Origin: Lutibacter citreus
Lineage (GTDB): Bacteria; Bacteroidota; Bacteroidia; Flavobacteriales; Flavobacteriaceae
Assembly (NCBI RefSeq): GCF_003260195.1
Contig: NZ_QEIH01000002.1
Location: 620,001 to 684,000 of the forward strand
Reading direction: 5' to 3'
Length of the DNA: 64,000 nucleotides
This document shows, one piece after another, positions 19,650 through 30,362 of this stretch. Each line of letters opens with the position of its first letter. Position 1 is the stretch's first letter. Both the position numbers and the translations under genes were made by a program. The notes under the pieces were generated by a model. It saw only the letters and a program-made list of their open reading frames with translations, searched no databases and was not told the origin of the DNA.

Positions 19650-20441
19650 GTGAAAAAGATGGGTCAAACAGAAAATGATTATATAGAAGTTTTAGAAGAG
19701 AAAATAGTTGAATTAAGTTTAAAACTTAAGGGTTGTACAAACAATAAAAATGAAGAAATTCTGGCATATGAAAATTTAGTTTCTAAATTATTACATGATG
19801 TTAAAAACCCAATTGGAGTTGTATATTCATTTTCAGAAATGATTTTGAATTCTGATGAGCAAATGGATCCTGATAAATTAAAACGCTACATTGGAATTGT
19901 AAATGAATCAGCTGGTTATTCTATAAAGATTCTAAACAGTTTTGCGACCTATAAACAAGTGCATTCAGTTAATTTTAAACTTAACTTAGAAAAATGTAAT
20001 TATATAGAGCTGTTAAATGAGGTTATAGATAGTTTTAAAGAAATAGCCTCTAATAAAGGTATTTTGATAAAAAATTGTATAGCAGAGAATAATATATTTT
20101 TAAATATTGATAAAAATTATTTAAAAATTGCATTGTCTAATATATTAAACAATTCAATTCGTTATTCTAATGAAAATTCAGAAGTAAATATTGAAGTTGC
20201 TAAAAATAATGGAAATATTGAAACAATTATTTCCGATTTAGGAGTTGGTATTTCAGAAGAATGTGTTAATATGGTATTTGAACCCTTTTTTACTGAGAAT
20301 ACAAAATCTAATAATAATGAAAAATGTACAGGTCTTGGATTACCAGTTGCTCAGAAAATAATAAAATTACATAATGCAAAGGTGTCAATCATTAGCGAGA
20401 AGGATAAAGGAACCCAGGTGAAAGTAGTTTTTAGAGAATAA
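19650..20441 (+). CDS. Soluble sensor histidine kinase
   Basis: A 263-residue cytosolic histidine kinase with no transmembrane segment. A short coiled coil (residues 8-40) leads to a HisKA-type box with His49 in SKLLHDVKNPIGVVYSF. The ATPase has the N box LNNSIRYS, G1 DLGVGIS, F box FEPFF and G2 GLGLPVA. The frame begins at a GTG (19650) with an alternative ATG three codons later (19659); the ATG may be the true start. No sensor domain is attached, so it probably reads another protein. It lies 86 nt upstream of a hybrid kinase, suggesting one signalling unit. Confidence 0.85.
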   Translation: MKKMGQTENDYIEVLEEKIVELSLKLKGCTNNKNEEILAYENLVSKLLHDVKNPIGVVYSFSEMILNSDEQMDPDKLKRYIGIVNESAGYSIKILNSFATYKQVHSVNFKLNLEKCNYIELLNEVIDSFKEIASNKGILIKNCIAENNIFLNIDKNYLKIALSNILNNSIRYSNENSEVNIEVAKNNGNIETIISDLGVGISEECVNMVFEPFFTENTKSNNNEKCTGLGLPVAQKIIKLHNAKVSIISEKDKGTQVKVVFRE

Positions 20442-20527
20442 AAAGAGTGATTTTAGATTATCAAATTAAAAGTTTATAAAATTGCTTATATTTATATGTT
20501 TTCTAATCTACAATGAAAATAGAATAA

Positions 20528-23500
20528 ATGGCTAAAAAAGATTTACCAAATAAAAAAGAGAACTATTTTAATAGTAGAGAATCGAATATTGACTTCGATA
20601 AATATTTTACATTTTTTGAAAATGCTCCAGTTTCATTGTGGATAGAGGACTTTTCAAAAGCAAAATTATATATAGATTCTTTAATAAAGGATTGCAAAAC
20701 TGATATTAAAACTTATATAAATAATAATCCTCAAGTAATTTCTAAAATTGTTTCTTTAGTCAGCATAAATGAGGTGAATAAGATTACGCTTAAATTGTAT
20801 AAAGCAGAAAGTAAAGAGCAGCTTTTAGATAATTTGAATATAGTTTTTACAGAAAAATCAAACGAAGGTTTTTCAAAGCTTTTGGTAGATATTTTACTAG
20901 GTAAAAAAGAAACCACAATAGAAACTGTAAATAAAACATTAAAAGGGGATGAATTTAATGTGCTTGTTAATTTTAAGGTTGCGGATGGAAGTGAAGAAAC
21001 ATTAGATAAGGTTATAGTTTCAGTTGAAGACGTTACAGAAAGACTGCAAATTAGAAACGCCTTAGCTGAAAGTGAAAGTAGATACAAAGAGTCACAATCA
21101 ATAGCAAAAATTGGAAGTTGGTATTATAATTTTAAAGAAAAAAAATTAAACTGGTCTGATGAACTTTTTTATATGCTTGGGTTAGAAGCGCAATCTCAAA
21201 CACCAAGTTTAGAGTATTACCTTTCAATAATTCATAAAGAAGATTTAAATTTAGTTAATAATTTTCAGGTTGAATATTTACTTAATAATCCTATAAAAAT
21301 TATTAAATATAGAATTAAAACTAAAAAAGGTGAGCTTAAATATGTTTATGAGAAGAGAACTGTAATTATTGAAAACGGAAAAATTGTAAGAATTATAGGA
21401 ATATGTCAGGATATAACTGAAAATGTAATTTCAGAAAAAAAATTAAACACTACAAAAAATTTATTATCAAATACCTTATCAAGTATTAAAGACGGATTTG
21501 TGATACTTGATCATAATTCTAATTATTTATATTTAAATAAAGAAGCCGCAGATATTTTAGGGAAACCAGTTGAGAGCTTAATAGGAAATAATATATGGGC
21601 TGAGTTTCCAGAAAAAGAGGGAGATGTATTTTTTGATGAATATCAGAAAGCTTTTAAGAGTAGAAAACCTGTAACTTTTGAAAATTATTTTTCACCTTGG
21701 GGAAGATGGTTTGAAAATAGAATGATACCATCAAAAGATGGGATGCTTATACTATTTAATGAAATAACACATGAAAAAATTTCAGAATTTAAAATAAGAG
21801 AAGCCTATAATATTATAAATAAAAGTTCTTCCGTGGCAATTTTATGCGAAAATGCCAAAAATTTTCCAGTTGTATTTGCATCAGAAAATGCTATTGATTT
21901 ATTTGGTTATACTCATATTGAACTTTTAAATGGAAAAGTTAAAATTCATGAATTAGTTCATCCCGATGATTTGTTAGAAATGAGAATGAAGTTTTTTGAA
22001 TTTAGAAAAGAATCTAATTCGGAAAGATTTAAAGCAAACCCGATTAGAATTTTAACTAAATCTGGGGAAATTAAGTGGGTAGAAGTAAACTATGATATAA
22101 ATAAAAACGAGAAAGGTAAAACCACTCATATTCAAGGAGTTATTCAGGATGTTACAGGTAAGAAAAAAGCACAAGATTTATTTTTTGAGAGTAATCAAAG
22201 ATTAGAAGATCAATTTAGAAACACTCCTTTGGCTTCAATTATTTGGGACCCTCAAATGAAGGTTTTAGAATGGAATAATTCGGCACAAAGAATTTTTGGT
22301 TATTCAGCTGAAGAAATTAAAGGAAAAAATGGTCTCGAATTAATTGTTCCAGAGAATATAAGACCAAATGTAAATTGCGTTGCAAAGAATTTGCTTGATG
22401 AAAAAGGCGGGTATAGAAATACAAATGATAATATTACAAAAAATGGAGATATTATTACCTGTGATTGGTATAATGTAGCTTTAAAAGATGCAGAAGGAAA
22501 TTCTATAGGAATAGCATCATTGGCCGAAGACATAACGGAAAAATTAAATTCTAAAAAATTACTTGAAAAATCAGAAAAAAAATATAGAGATATTTTTGAA
22601 AAGTCTATAGATTCTGTAATGATTTTGAAAGATGGTTTTTTTGAAGATTGTAATGAATCTACTTTAAGAATATTTGGTTATGAGGATAAAAATTTATTGA
22701 TTAAACTGCACCTTTCTCAACTATCTCCGGATTTTCAACCAGATGGAACTAGCTCTTTTTTAAAGGCCGAAGAACTTATTAAAATTGCGATAGAAAAGGG
22801 AAGTAATAGATTTAGGTGGTATCATAAAAGAAAAAACGGACAAGTATTTCCGGCTGAGGTTTCTTTAACTAAAATTGAAGAAAATGATGATAAAATTGCA
22901 ATTCATGCAGTAATTAGAGATATAACAGAACGTGTAAAAAATGAGGAGCTAGAAGGTGTAATTTATAACATTTCAAAGGCTGCTTTAACAATAAATAACT
23001 TTCATGAGTTTGGTGAGTTTATAAAAAATGAATTACATAAGATTATAGATACCAATAATTTTTACATTGCTCTTTATAATGAAGAAAATGATACAATTAG
23101 CGCACCTTTTATTATTGATGAGTATCAATTTGAAGTACAAGATATTCCCGCAGAAAAAACCTTAACCGGTTATGTAATTAAAACGCAAAAACCTTTAAAA
23201 GTTAATACTTCAGAACATGAAAAATTAATAAAAGAAGGAAAAGTAGATATGGTTGGGCCAAAATCTAAAGTATGGATTGGCGCTCCATTAAAAACGCAAG
23301 AAAAAGTTTTTGGGGCAATAGTAGTTCAAAGTTATTTAAGTGAGGATTCATATTCTGAAAGCGATGTACAATTGTTAGAGTTTGTTGCAAATCAAATTAG
23401 TAGTTCTATTCAAATTAGAAATTCTCAGGCAGAGCTTAAAAATGCATTATTTAAAGCACAAGAATCAGATAGACTAAAATCTGCTTTTTTAGCAAATATG

Positions 23501-24568
23501 AGTCACGAGATTAGAACTCCAATGAATGGAATTATTGGGTTTTCAGAATTATTTTTAGATTCTAACTTAGCCGATAATGATAGGAGAGAGTATGCTAAAA
23601 TTGTTATAAATAGTAGCAAGCAATTACTATCTATTGTTAATGATGTTTTAGATATTTCAAAAATTGAAGCTGGAGCAGTTCAACTTTACTATAGCAATGT
23701 AAATATTAATAAATTATTAGAAGATTTATTACAATTCTACAGTCCTATTGCAAAAGATAATAATCTTCAAATAAATTATAAAAAAGCACTTAGTGATGAG
23801 GATAGTATTATAAGCATAGATAAAACAAAATTAAATCAAGTACTTACAAATTTACTGTCAAATGCTTTTAAATTCACTGAAAAAGGTGGTGTGGAATTTG
23901 GATATGAATTTCATGATACTGAACTTAAATTTTATGTAAAAGACTCAGGAATTGGAATTGATAAGAAATTACAAGATAGGATATTTGATAGGTTTATTCA
24001 AGCAGAAGTAGAGTTGAATAGGCAAAATAAAGGAACTGGATTAGGTTTGTCTATATCTAAAAAATTTATTGAATTATTTAAAGGAAAAATGTGGATTGAA
24101 TCTGATAAAAAAGGAACTACAGTATTTTTTACAATTCCATTTATAAAGGTGAAATCACTTAAGGTTAGAAAAAGAAAAAAAGAAAAAATAGAAATGAAAT
24201 CGAAAAAAGATGTTATAATTTTAGTAGCTGAGGATGAAGAATATAATATGATTTATATTAATGAATTATTTTCAAATTCATGTTATAAAATTATTGCTGC
24301 AGAAAACGGTGCGAAAGCTGTTGATTTAGCACTAAATAATAATGAAATTGACATTGTTTTTATGGATATTAAAATGCCCGTAATGAATGGAAATGATGCA
24401 ATGCAAAAAATTAAAGAAGTAAAGCCAAATTTACCTATTATTGCCCTCTCCGCATTTGCAATGGAGTCGGATAAAGAAAAAGCGTTAAGTAAAGGTTTTG
24501 ATTCCTACTTAACTAAGCCTATTGATAAAGAAGAACTATTTAATTTGATTGATAAATATTTAAATTAA
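20528..24568 (+). CDS. Soluble multi-PAS/GAF hybrid histidine kinase with receiver
   Basis: A 1346-residue cytosolic sensor with no membrane segment. I see a divergent PAS-like unit at about 25-170 and PAS domains at roughly 185-300, 305-420, 425-545, 550-675 and 680-805. A GAF domain lies at about 810-965 and HisKA with His993 in ANMSHEIRTPMNGI. The HATPase at about 1090-1205 has the DSGIGIDKKLQDRIFDRF block, and a C-terminal receiver carries the phospho-acceptor Asp1280 (VFMDIKMPVMNG). Such stacks sense internal redox or ligand states. The following gene, 26 nt downstream, is an ECF sigma factor, so this kinase may feed into sigma control. Confidence 0.92.
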   Translation: MAKKDLPNKKENYFNSRESNIDFDKYFTFFENAPVSLWIEDFSKAKLYIDSLIKDCKTDIKTYINNNPQVISKIVSLVSINEVNKITLKLYKAESKEQLLDNLNIVFTEKSNEGFSKLLVDILLGKKETTIETVNKTLKGDEFNVLVNFKVADGSEETLDKVIVSVEDVTERLQIRNALAESESRYKESQSIAKIGSWYYNFKEKKLNWSDELFYMLGLEAQSQTPSLEYYLSIIHKEDLNLVNNFQVEYLLNNPIKIIKYRIKTKKGELKYVYEKRTVIIENGKIVRIIGICQDITENVISEKKLNTTKNLLSNTLSSIKDGFVILDHNSNYLYLNKEAADILGKPVESLIGNNIWAEFPEKEGDVFFDEYQKAFKSRKPVTFENYFSPWGRWFENRMIPSKDGMLILFNEITHEKISEFKIREAYNIINKSSSVAILCENAKNFPVVFASENAIDLFGYTHIELLNGKVKIHELVHPDDLLEMRMKFFEFRKESNSERFKANPIRILTKSGEIKWVEVNYDINKNEKGKTTHIQGVIQDVTGKKKAQDLFFESNQRLEDQFRNTPLASIIWDPQMKVLEWNNSAQRIFGYSAEEIKGKNGLELIVPENIRPNVNCVAKNLLDEKGGYRNTNDNITKNGDIITCDWYNVALKDAEGNSIGIASLAEDITEKLNSKKLLEKSEKKYRDIFEKSIDSVMILKDGFFEDCNESTLRIFGYEDKNLLIKLHLSQLSPDFQPDGTSSFLKAEELIKIAIEKGSNRFRWYHKRKNGQVFPAEVSLTKIEENDDKIAIHAVIRDITERVKNEELEGVIYNISKAALTINNFHEFGEFIKNELHKIIDTNNFYIALYNEENDTISAPFIIDEYQFEVQDIPAEKTLTGYVIKTQKPLKVNTSEHEKLIKEGKVDMVGPKSKVWIGAPLKTQEKVFGAIVVQSYLSEDSYSESDVQLLEFVANQISSSIQIRNSQAELKNALFKAQESDRLKSAFLANMSHEIRTPMNGIIGFSELFLDSNLADNDRREYAKIVINSSKQLLSIVNDVLDISKIEAGAVQLYYSNVNINKLLEDLLQFYSPIAKDNNLQINYKKALSDEDSIISIDKTKLNQVLTNLLSNAFKFTEKGGVEFGYEFHDTELKFYVKDSGIGIDKKLQDRIFDRFIQAEVELNRQNKGTGLGLSISKKFIELFKGKMWIESDKKGTTVFFTIPFIKVKSLKVRKRKKEKIEMKSKKDVIILVAEDEEYNMIYINELFSNSCYKIIAAENGAKAVDLALNNNEIDIVFMDIKMPVMNGNDAMQKIKEVKPNLPIIALSAFAMESDKEKALSKGFDSYLTKPIDKEELFNLIDKYLN

Positions 24569-24594
24569 TTTAGCTATTCATTATATAAAAATAA

Positions 24595-25161
24595 ATGACA
24601 CAAAAGATACATAAACTTAGTCCAAATGACTGGATTAAACTGCATGCGGATTACCTTTTTAATTATACAATTAGTAGGGTTAATAATCATGAGGTTGCAA
24701 AAGATTTAGTTCAAGAGACTTTTTTTGCAGGACTTAAAGCTAAGGATAATTTTCAGGGAAAAGCAAGTGAAAGAACCTGGTTAATTTCCATTTTAAAAAG
24801 GAAAATTATTGATCATTATAGAAAAATAAATTCAGCTAAAGCAAAGGCAGAAGTGAAAATGAATTTTTATTCAGACGGGGAAAGAGAAGGAGAATGGATT
24901 GAAGAGCGTGTTCCTAGTTCTTGGGTTAATAATATTGAAAAATCTATTGAAAATGAAGAGTTAAGTGTTGCTTTAGAAAAATGTATTGGTAATTTACCAA
25001 AAAAGTATGCTATGGTGTTTAGAATGAAAACAATTCAAGATTTTGGAACGGAAGAAATATGTAAGGAATTAAATATTACATCGTCAAATCTATGGGTTAT
25101 TATTCATAGGGCAAGAACTCAACTAAGAAAATGTATGGAAGTAAATTGGTTTAATAATTAA
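24595..25161 (+). CDS. ECF RNA polymerase sigma factor
   Basis: A 188-residue sigma-70 family ECF factor. Region 2 is seen at YLFNYTISRVNNHEVAKDLV (the AKDLVQETF helix) and region 4 at LEKCIGNLPKKYAMVFRM with the DNA-binding helix TEEICKELNITSSNLWVIIH. It lies 26 nt after the hybrid kinase and 12 nt before a small ZAS-motif protein that is likely its anti-sigma factor. Target promoters are not identifiable here. Confidence 0.92.
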   Translation: MTQKIHKLSPNDWIKLHADYLFNYTISRVNNHEVAKDLVQETFFAGLKAKDNFQGKASERTWLISILKRKIIDHYRKINSAKAKAEVKMNFYSDGEREGEWIEERVPSSWVNNIEKSIENEELSVALEKCIGNLPKKYAMVFRMKTIQDFGTEEICKELNITSSNLWVIIHRARTQLRKCMEVNWFNN

Positions 25162-25173
25162 AGAAACGAAATA

Positions 25174-25422
25174 ATGAAATTAACATGTGACGAAGCAACA
25201 ACAATTTGTGACAAAAGCCAATATGGGGAAGCATCATTATGGGACAAAATAAAACTTAATATTCATATTTTTTTGTGTAAAAATTGTGGTACATATTCTA
25301 AACAAAATGTAGTAATGACTAAGTGTTTTAATAAACATAAAGAAGTTATAAAAAAAGAAGAAAGATGTTTGGGCGATGAAGAGAAAAAAACAATGGAGCA
25401 AGAAGTATTAGAAAAGTTATAA
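25174..25422 (+). CDS. Small ZAS-motif anti-sigma-like zinc protein
   Basis: An 82-residue protein containing the HxxxCxxC zinc anti-sigma motif (HIFLCKNC, about residues 31-38), with an upstream Cys pair (CDEATTIC). It has no membrane helix, so it would be a soluble anti-sigma or redox-sensing partner. It directly follows the ECF sigma gene with 12 nt spacing, the usual arrangement for a cognate anti-sigma factor. The assignment rests on motif plus position. Confidence 0.75.
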   Translation: MKLTCDEATTICDKSQYGEASLWDKIKLNIHIFLCKNCGTYSKQNVVMTKCFNKHKEVIKKEERCLGDEEKKTMEQEVLEKL

Positions 25423-25448
25423 TAAACAGAATTAAAAAAGTAATATTA

Positions 25449-25477
25449 AACGGAACCTTAAAAACGTTCCGTTTTTT
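25449..25477 (+). terminator. Terminator of the kinase-sigma operon
   Basis: An 8-bp stem AACGGAAC/GTTCCGTT with a 9-nt loop is followed by seven T. It closes the operon of two kinases, sigma factor and ZAS protein. Confidence 0.85.
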
Positions 25478-25498
25478 TGTAATATCAAAAAAAATACA

Positions 25499-26140
25499 AT
25501 GGGTTTTTTACCAGACGAAATAGATAACTATGTAGTAGATCATTCTCAAAATGAGCCAGAACTATTAAAAGAATTGAATAAAGAAACTTGGCAAAAAATA
25601 TTAAATCCACGTATGCTAAGTGGTAATTTTCAAGGAAGAGTTTTGTCTATGTTATCTAAATTAATAGCTCCTATGAACATATTAGAAATAGGGACTTACA
25701 CAGGGTACTCTGCATTATGTTTAGCTGAAGGAATTAAAAAAGAAGGGAAACTTATTACTATTGATAAAAATGAAGAGTTAGAGGATTTTGCAAAAAAGTA
25801 CTTTAATAAATCATTGTATAAAAATAATATAAGTCAGTTAATTGGTAATGCAATTGAAATTATACCAACATTAAATGACAAATTTGATTTGGTATTTATT
25901 GATGCAGACAAATCTAATTACATTAACTATTTCAATTTAATAATTGATAAAATGAATTCAGGAGGGGTAATTTTATCTGATAATGTTTTGTGGAACGGTA
26001 AGGTTGTTAAAGAAGTTGAAAAAAAAGATGTTGATACTAAAATACTTATAGAGTATAATAAGTTGTTGAATACAGATACTAGAATAGAAACAGTTTTACT
26101 ACCTATTAGAGATGGTTTAACAATTAGTAGAGTAAAATAG
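25499..26140 (+). CDS. SAM-dependent O-methyltransferase
   Basis: A 213-residue class-I methyltransferase of the caffeoyl-CoA/catechol O-methyltransferase family. SAM-binding motif I is LEIGTYTGYSALCLAEG, and the metal-binding segment is LVFIDADKSNYINYF, followed by LSDNVLWNG. It methylates a hydroxyl on an unidentified small molecule in the cytosol. It stands alone after the terminator and is convergent with the PAP2 gene. Confidence 0.88.
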   Translation: MGFLPDEIDNYVVDHSQNEPELLKELNKETWQKILNPRMLSGNFQGRVLSMLSKLIAPMNILEIGTYTGYSALCLAEGIKKEGKLITIDKNEELEDFAKKYFNKSLYKNNISQLIGNAIEIIPTLNDKFDLVFIDADKSNYINYFNLIIDKMNSGGVILSDNVLWNGKVVKEVEKKDVDTKILIEYNKLLNTDTRIETVLLPIRDGLTISRVK

Positions 26141-26142
26141 TT

Positions 26143-26703
26143 TTACATTTTACAAAGAAAATAATAAACAATTTTATAATATATAACAGCTATAAAATAT
26201 CCTAAAATTGCTCCAAATAAAATATCTAATGGAAAATGAGCAGCTAAATAAATGCGGCTATAAGCAAATAGAATTGGGAATAGAAAAATCAAATAAGATA
26301 ATTTGTAATACTTCTTTAAAATCCAAAAAGATAAAAATGCAATTGTAAATGAAACGGTTGAATGCCCAGAAACAAAACTAAAGTCATTAGCCTCTATTAG
26401 TATTCTAAAATTTTTATTAATTGAAGTGTCATTAATAGGTCTTAATCTTTGAATATTGTTTTTAATGAGGTTTACTATTGCAAATGAACTAATTGCACTT
26501 AACATTGTAAAAAATGTTGTTAAACAGGCCTTTTTAAGTCCGAAGGCTTTATATCCTAGATAAAATAATATAAAAAATAAAGGAATCCAATAAAATGGAT
26601 TTGTAATAAAAAGCCAAAATTTATCCCAAAAAATTGTTCCTTGAGAATGCAAATAAATTAGAAGTTGTTTGTCGTATTCTATAAGTGAATTGAGTAATTC
26701 CAC
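26143..26703 (-). CDS. PAP2-family membrane phosphatase
   Basis: A 186-residue integral membrane phosphatase with about five helices. The three catalytic motifs are present: KNNIQRLRP (KX6RP), SFVSGHST (PSGH-like, with Val in place of Pro) and SRIYLAAHFPLD (SRX5HX3D). These enzymes dephosphorylate lipid phosphates such as undecaprenyl pyrophosphate or phosphatidate on the periplasmic side. The gene starts two nt after the tatA stop, so the two are co-transcribed. Confidence 0.9.
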   Translation of the reverse strand: MELLNSLIEYDKQLLIYLHSQGTIFWDKFWLFITNPFYWIPLFFILFYLGYKAFGLKKACLTTFFTMLSAISSFAIVNLIKNNIQRLRPINDTSINKNFRILIEANDFSFVSGHSTVSFTIAFLSFWILKKYYKLSYLIFLFPILFAYSRIYLAAHFPLDILFGAILGYFIAVIYYKIVYYFLCKM

Positions 26704-26705
26704 CT

Positions 26706-27023
26706 TTATTTAGTTCGTTTAATAGGCCCCGTTATTTCATCAATAACATTGTCTTTTATTTTTTTTACAGGACTACTAAAATCTTCAATATTATCAGTTA
26801 CTTTACTAATTTCTTTTTTAACATTAGTAACAATATCAAGGTTAATATCGTTCTTTTCGGCACTATTTTTTATTTCTCGTTTAATATCATTGGTGGCGTC
26901 TTTTACCTGTCTCATACCTTTTCCAAGTCCACGAGCAATTTCGGGTAATTTATCTGCACCAAAAAGCATTACTACAATAACTAGTATTACAAAAATTTCA
27001 GCTCCACTTATAAATAAAAACAT
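26706..27023 (-). CDS. tatA: Twin-arginine translocase subunit TatA/E
   Basis: A 105-residue TatA/E protein. An N-terminal membrane helix (GAEIFVILVIVVMLFGADKL) ends in the FGADKLPEIARGLGKGMR hinge and amphipathic helix that defines the family. A long charged tail follows. It forms the pore-like component of the Tat pathway exporting folded, cofactor-loaded proteins. A likely client, a Tat-signal flavoprotein, is encoded at 44708-46477. tatC is not in the window. Confidence 0.92.
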   Translation of the reverse strand: MFLFISGAEIFVILVIVVMLFGADKLPEIARGLGKGMRQVKDATNDIKREIKNSAEKNDINLDIVTNVKKEISKVTDNIEDFSSPVKKIKDNVIDEITGPIKRTK

Positions 27024-27168
27024 TCAAATTATTTTTTACAAAAGTACGTGATTTTTTTTATTTGAAATTTTTTTAAAACAAATAAAAAAATGATGTATTA
27101 ACTATGTGAACATAAATTTTGTGTTTTTTTAAGAAGATTCATGTTTTTACAGAGAAAAGATACTACAA

Positions 27169-27627
27169 TTAACTAAAGTTTAGTTTCATTTGTCTATCAT
27201 ACATTATAATACTACCTGCAACAGACACATTTAAACTCAGTGTAGATTTAAATTTCACTAAAAAATGTGATTTTTCAATAGCAGCGTTAGACAATCCGTG
27301 ATCTTCAGCTCCTAATAGATATACACAACGTCTTGGATGTGTAAATGTTTCAAGATGCACTGCTTTTTCGTCTAATTCTACACCAACTAATTGTGCTCCT
27401 TTAGGCAGGTTTTTGTAGAAATCTTGAAAATTTTCATAATGAAAATAAGGCATTGCGCCAACAGCTTTATGCGTGTCGCAAGCTTGTTTTGCATACCTAT
27501 TTCCAATAGTAAATATAAAACTAGCTCCCATATTTTGAGCAGAACGCCATAAAACACCTAAGTTTTCAGGAGTTTTACCATTTTGAATACCAATACCAAA
27601 AAAGCCCTGTTCTAAATTATTTACCAT
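27169..27627 (-). CDS. SpoU/TrmH-family RNA 2'-O-methyltransferase (short form)
   Basis: A 152-residue SPOUT methyltransferase. It has the NLGVLWRSAQNMGA motif 1, VYLLGAEDHGLSNAA motif 2 and LNVSVAGSIIMYDR motif 3 that build the SAM-binding trefoil knot. It is essentially the bare catalytic domain, acting on the ribose of tRNA or rRNA; the target is unknown. It is on the strand of mutS, which lies 125 nt upstream. Confidence 0.88.
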   Translation of the reverse strand: MVNNLEQGFFGIGIQNGKTPENLGVLWRSAQNMGASFIFTIGNRYAKQACDTHKAVGAMPYFHYENFQDFYKNLPKGAQLVGVELDEKAVHLETFTHPRRCVYLLGAEDHGLSNAAIEKSHFLVKFKSTLSLNVSVAGSIIMYDRQMKLNFS

Positions 27628-27659
27628 TATACTTTTACTATTTTTTTTTTAAATTCGTC

Positions 27660-27680
27660 AACCTGAACTTGTTTCAGGTT
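27660..27680. repeat. Short dispersed hairpin repeat, copy 1
   Basis: AACCTGAA, a 5-nt loop CTTGT, then TTCAGGTT form an 8-bp perfect hairpin. A second copy in inverted orientation lies at 30560-30575, on the other side of mutS. The core CCTGAAACAAGTTCAG looks like a small palindromic intergenic element of the kind common in flavobacterial genomes. Confidence 0.6.
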
Positions 27681-27752
27681 CTCATAATTATTAACGATTA
27701 TATAATGAGATTCTGATTTAAGTTGAGAATTACGGAGTTTACTTAATTAATT

Positions 27753-30362
27753 CTATTTTTTCTTAATAAGCATTCGTTTAATTTCATTCAATTTCATTAA
27801 TGCTTCAATAGGTGTTAAAGTATCAATATTTGTTGAAAGAATCTCCTCTTTAATATCTTCTAACAATGGATCATCCAATTGAAAAAAGCTTAATTGCATA
27901 TCATCTTCAGAAGCATTTTTAAGTGTTTCCTTAACATCATCATTTGTGTGATTTTTCTCTAATTGTTTTAGCATTTTAGTAGCTCTATGAATTACAGCCG
28001 TTGGCATTCCAGCTAGTTTTGCAACGTAAATACCAAAACTATGTTCGCTTCCTCCTGAAACTAATTTACGCAAGAAAATTACTTTATCTTTTAACTCTTT
28101 AACTGATACATTAAAGTTTTTCACACGGTTAAATGTATTAGTCATATCATTTAACTCGTGATAATGTGTAGCAAATAATGTTTTTGCTTTTGAAGGATGT
28201 TCGTGTAAGTATTCAGCAATTGCCCAAGCAATTGAAATTCCGTCATAGGTACTTGTTCCTCGTCCAATTTCATCTAATAACACTAAACTACGTTCCGAAA
28301 TATTGTTTAAAATACTTGCAGTTTCATTCATTTCTACCATAAAAGTAGATTCGCCCATTGAAATGTTATCACTGGCACCAACACGAGTAAAAATCTTATC
28401 TACAATACCAATTCTAGCATTTTGTGCAGGTACATAGCTTCCCATTTGAGCTAACAAAACAATTAATGCTGTTTGACGTAAAATTGCCGATTTACCAGAC
28501 ATATTAGGACCGGTAATCATAATTATTTGCTGTTGAGTTCTGTTTAAAACAACATCATTTGCAATATACTCTTCGCCAATTGGTAATTGTTTTTCTATAA
28601 CAGGATGACGTCCGTTTTTAATTTCTAAATCTGAAGATTCATCAATTTGTGGACGAACATAATTATTATATTTAGCTAATTCAGCAAAAGACAACAAACA
28701 ATCTATTTGTCCAATTAACTGCGCATTTAACTGTATTGGTTGAATATAATCTAACAAATTACTAATTAATTCAGCAAAAAGGTCGTGTTCTAGTTTACCA
28801 ATTTTTTCTTCGGCTCCTAAGATTTTGGTTTCGTATTCTTTTAATTCTTCAGTAATATAACGCTCTGCATTTACCAAGGTTTGTTTACGAATCCATTCTT
28901 CAGGAACTTTATCTTTATGTGAGTTTCTAACTTCAATATAATATCCAAAAACATTATTAAATGCTATTTTTAATGAAGTAATTCCAGTGCGTTCAATTTC
29001 ACGCGCCAACATTGCATCTAAATAATCCTTTCCAGATGTTGAAATTGCTCTTAATTCATCTAATTCTTTTGAAATTCCACTTGCAATGGCATTTCCTTTA
29101 TTAATATTTACCGGAGCATCTTCGTTTAATGTTTTGGTAATTTTTTCGCGAAGCGTATTGCAATTTTGTAATTGTTCTCCAATAATTTTTAACGATTCAT
29201 TTTTACTCTTTTCAGCAGCTTCTTTTATAGGAATTATAGCGTTTAAAGAGTTTTTTAACAAAACAACTTCACGCGGATTTACTTTCCCAGTTGCAACTTT
29301 TGAAACCAAACGTTCAATATCACTAATTTGCTTAATTTGGTAAGTTGCTAAATCTAAAAAAGCATCAGTATCAATTAAATATTTTACAATATCGTGCCGT
29401 TTTTTTATTCTGTTAATATCCTTTAAAGGCAGTGCCAACCAACGTTTTAATAACCTTCCACCCATTGGCGAAATAGTTTTATCAATAACATCTAACAATG
29501 TTACTGCATTTACCGAAGTAGAATTGTATAACTCTAAATTTCTGATGGTAAAACGATCCATCCAAACATAGTTGTCTTCAGAAATTCGGTTAATTACCGT
29601 AATATGATCTAATTTGTTATGTTGGGTTTCGCTTAAATAATAAAGTACAGCACCCGAAGAAATAATACCTTCATGTAAATCGTCAACACCAAAACCTTTT
29701 AATGTTTTTACTTTAAAATGATTGGTTAATGTTTCAAGCGCATATTCAGTCTGAAAAATCCAATCTTCTAAATAAAATGTATAAAATCGATCACCAAAAA
29801 GTTCTAAAAACTTATTTTTATGTTGTTTTTGAACCAAAACTTCACTTGGATTAAAGTTTTGCAACAATTTATCTATATATTCACTATTGCCCTGAGCTGT
29901 TAAAAATTCACCGGTAGAAACATCTAAAAAAGAAACTCCAATTTGTTTTTTTCCGAAGTGAATAGCAGCTAAAAAATTATTTGTTTTAGACTGTAAAACT
30001 TCATCGTTTAATGCTACACCAGGAGTTACTAGCTCGGTTACACCACGTTTTACTATGGTTTTTGTCATTTTTGGATCTTCTAACTGATCACAAATTGCAA
30101 CACGCATTCCTGCCTTTACCAGCTTAGGTAAATAAGTGTTTAATGAGTGGTGTGGAAAACCTGCAAGTGCCGTTTCGGTAGCGCTACCAGCACCTCGCTT
30201 GGTTAAAATGATTCCTAAAACATGCGCTGCTTTTTTGGCATCCTCTCCAAAGGTTTCATAAAAATCTCCAACTCTAAATAGTAACATTGCATCAGGATAT
30301 TTCACCTTAATTGCATTGTATTGTTTCATTAAAGGGGTTACTTTCTTTGGTTTTGCTGCCAA
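27753..30362 (-). CDS. mutS: DNA mismatch repair protein MutS
   Basis: An 869-residue MutS, full length. The N-terminal mismatch-recognition motif [14 protein letters not shown] contains the Phe-X-Glu that inserts at mispairs. The C-terminal ATPase has Walker [14 protein letters not shown], Walker [17 protein letters not shown] and the conserved ATHYHEL switch. It binds mismatches as a dimer and recruits MutL. The gene is bounded on both sides by SpoU methyltransferase genes and by copies of a small hairpin repeat. Confidence 0.97.
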   Translation of the reverse strand: MAAKPKKVTPLMKQYNAIKVKYPDAMLLFRVGDFYETFGEDAKKAAHVLGIILTKRGAGSATETALAGFPHHSLNTYLPKLVKAGMRVAICDQLEDPKMTKTIVKRGVTELVTPGVALNDEVLQSKTNNFLAAIHFGKKQIGVSFLDVSTGEFLTAQGNSEYIDKLLQNFNPSEVLVQKQHKNKFLELFGDRFYTFYLEDWIFQTEYALETLTNHFKVKTLKGFGVDDLHEGIISSGAVLYYLSETQHNKLDHITVINRISEDNYVWMDRFTIRNLELYNSTSVNAVTLLDVIDKTISPMGGRLLKRWLALPLKDINRIKKRHDIVKYLIDTDAFLDLATYQIKQISDIERLVSKVATGKVNPREVVLLKNSLNAIIPIKEAAEKSKNESLKIIGEQLQNCNTLREKITKTLNEDAPVNINKGNAIASGISKELDELRAISTSGKDYLDAMLAREIERTGITSLKIAFNNVFGYYIEVRNSHKDKVPEEWIRKQTLVNAERYITEELKEYETKILGAEEKIGKLEHDLFAELISNLLDYIQPIQLNAQLIGQIDCLLSFAELAKYNNYVRPQIDESSDLEIKNGRHPVIEKQLPIGEEYIANDVVLNRTQQQIIMITGPNMSGKSAILRQTALIVLLAQMGSYVPAQNARIGIVDKIFTRVGASDNISMGESTFMVEMNETASILNNISERSLVLLDEIGRGTSTYDGISIAWAIAEYLHEHPSKAKTLFATHYHELNDMTNTFNRVKNFNVSVKELKDKVIFLRKLVSGGSEHSFGIYVAKLAGMPTAVIHRATKMLKQLEKNHTNDDVKETLKNASEDDMQLSFFQLDDPLLEDIKEEILSTNIDTLTPIEALMKLNEIKRMLIKKK

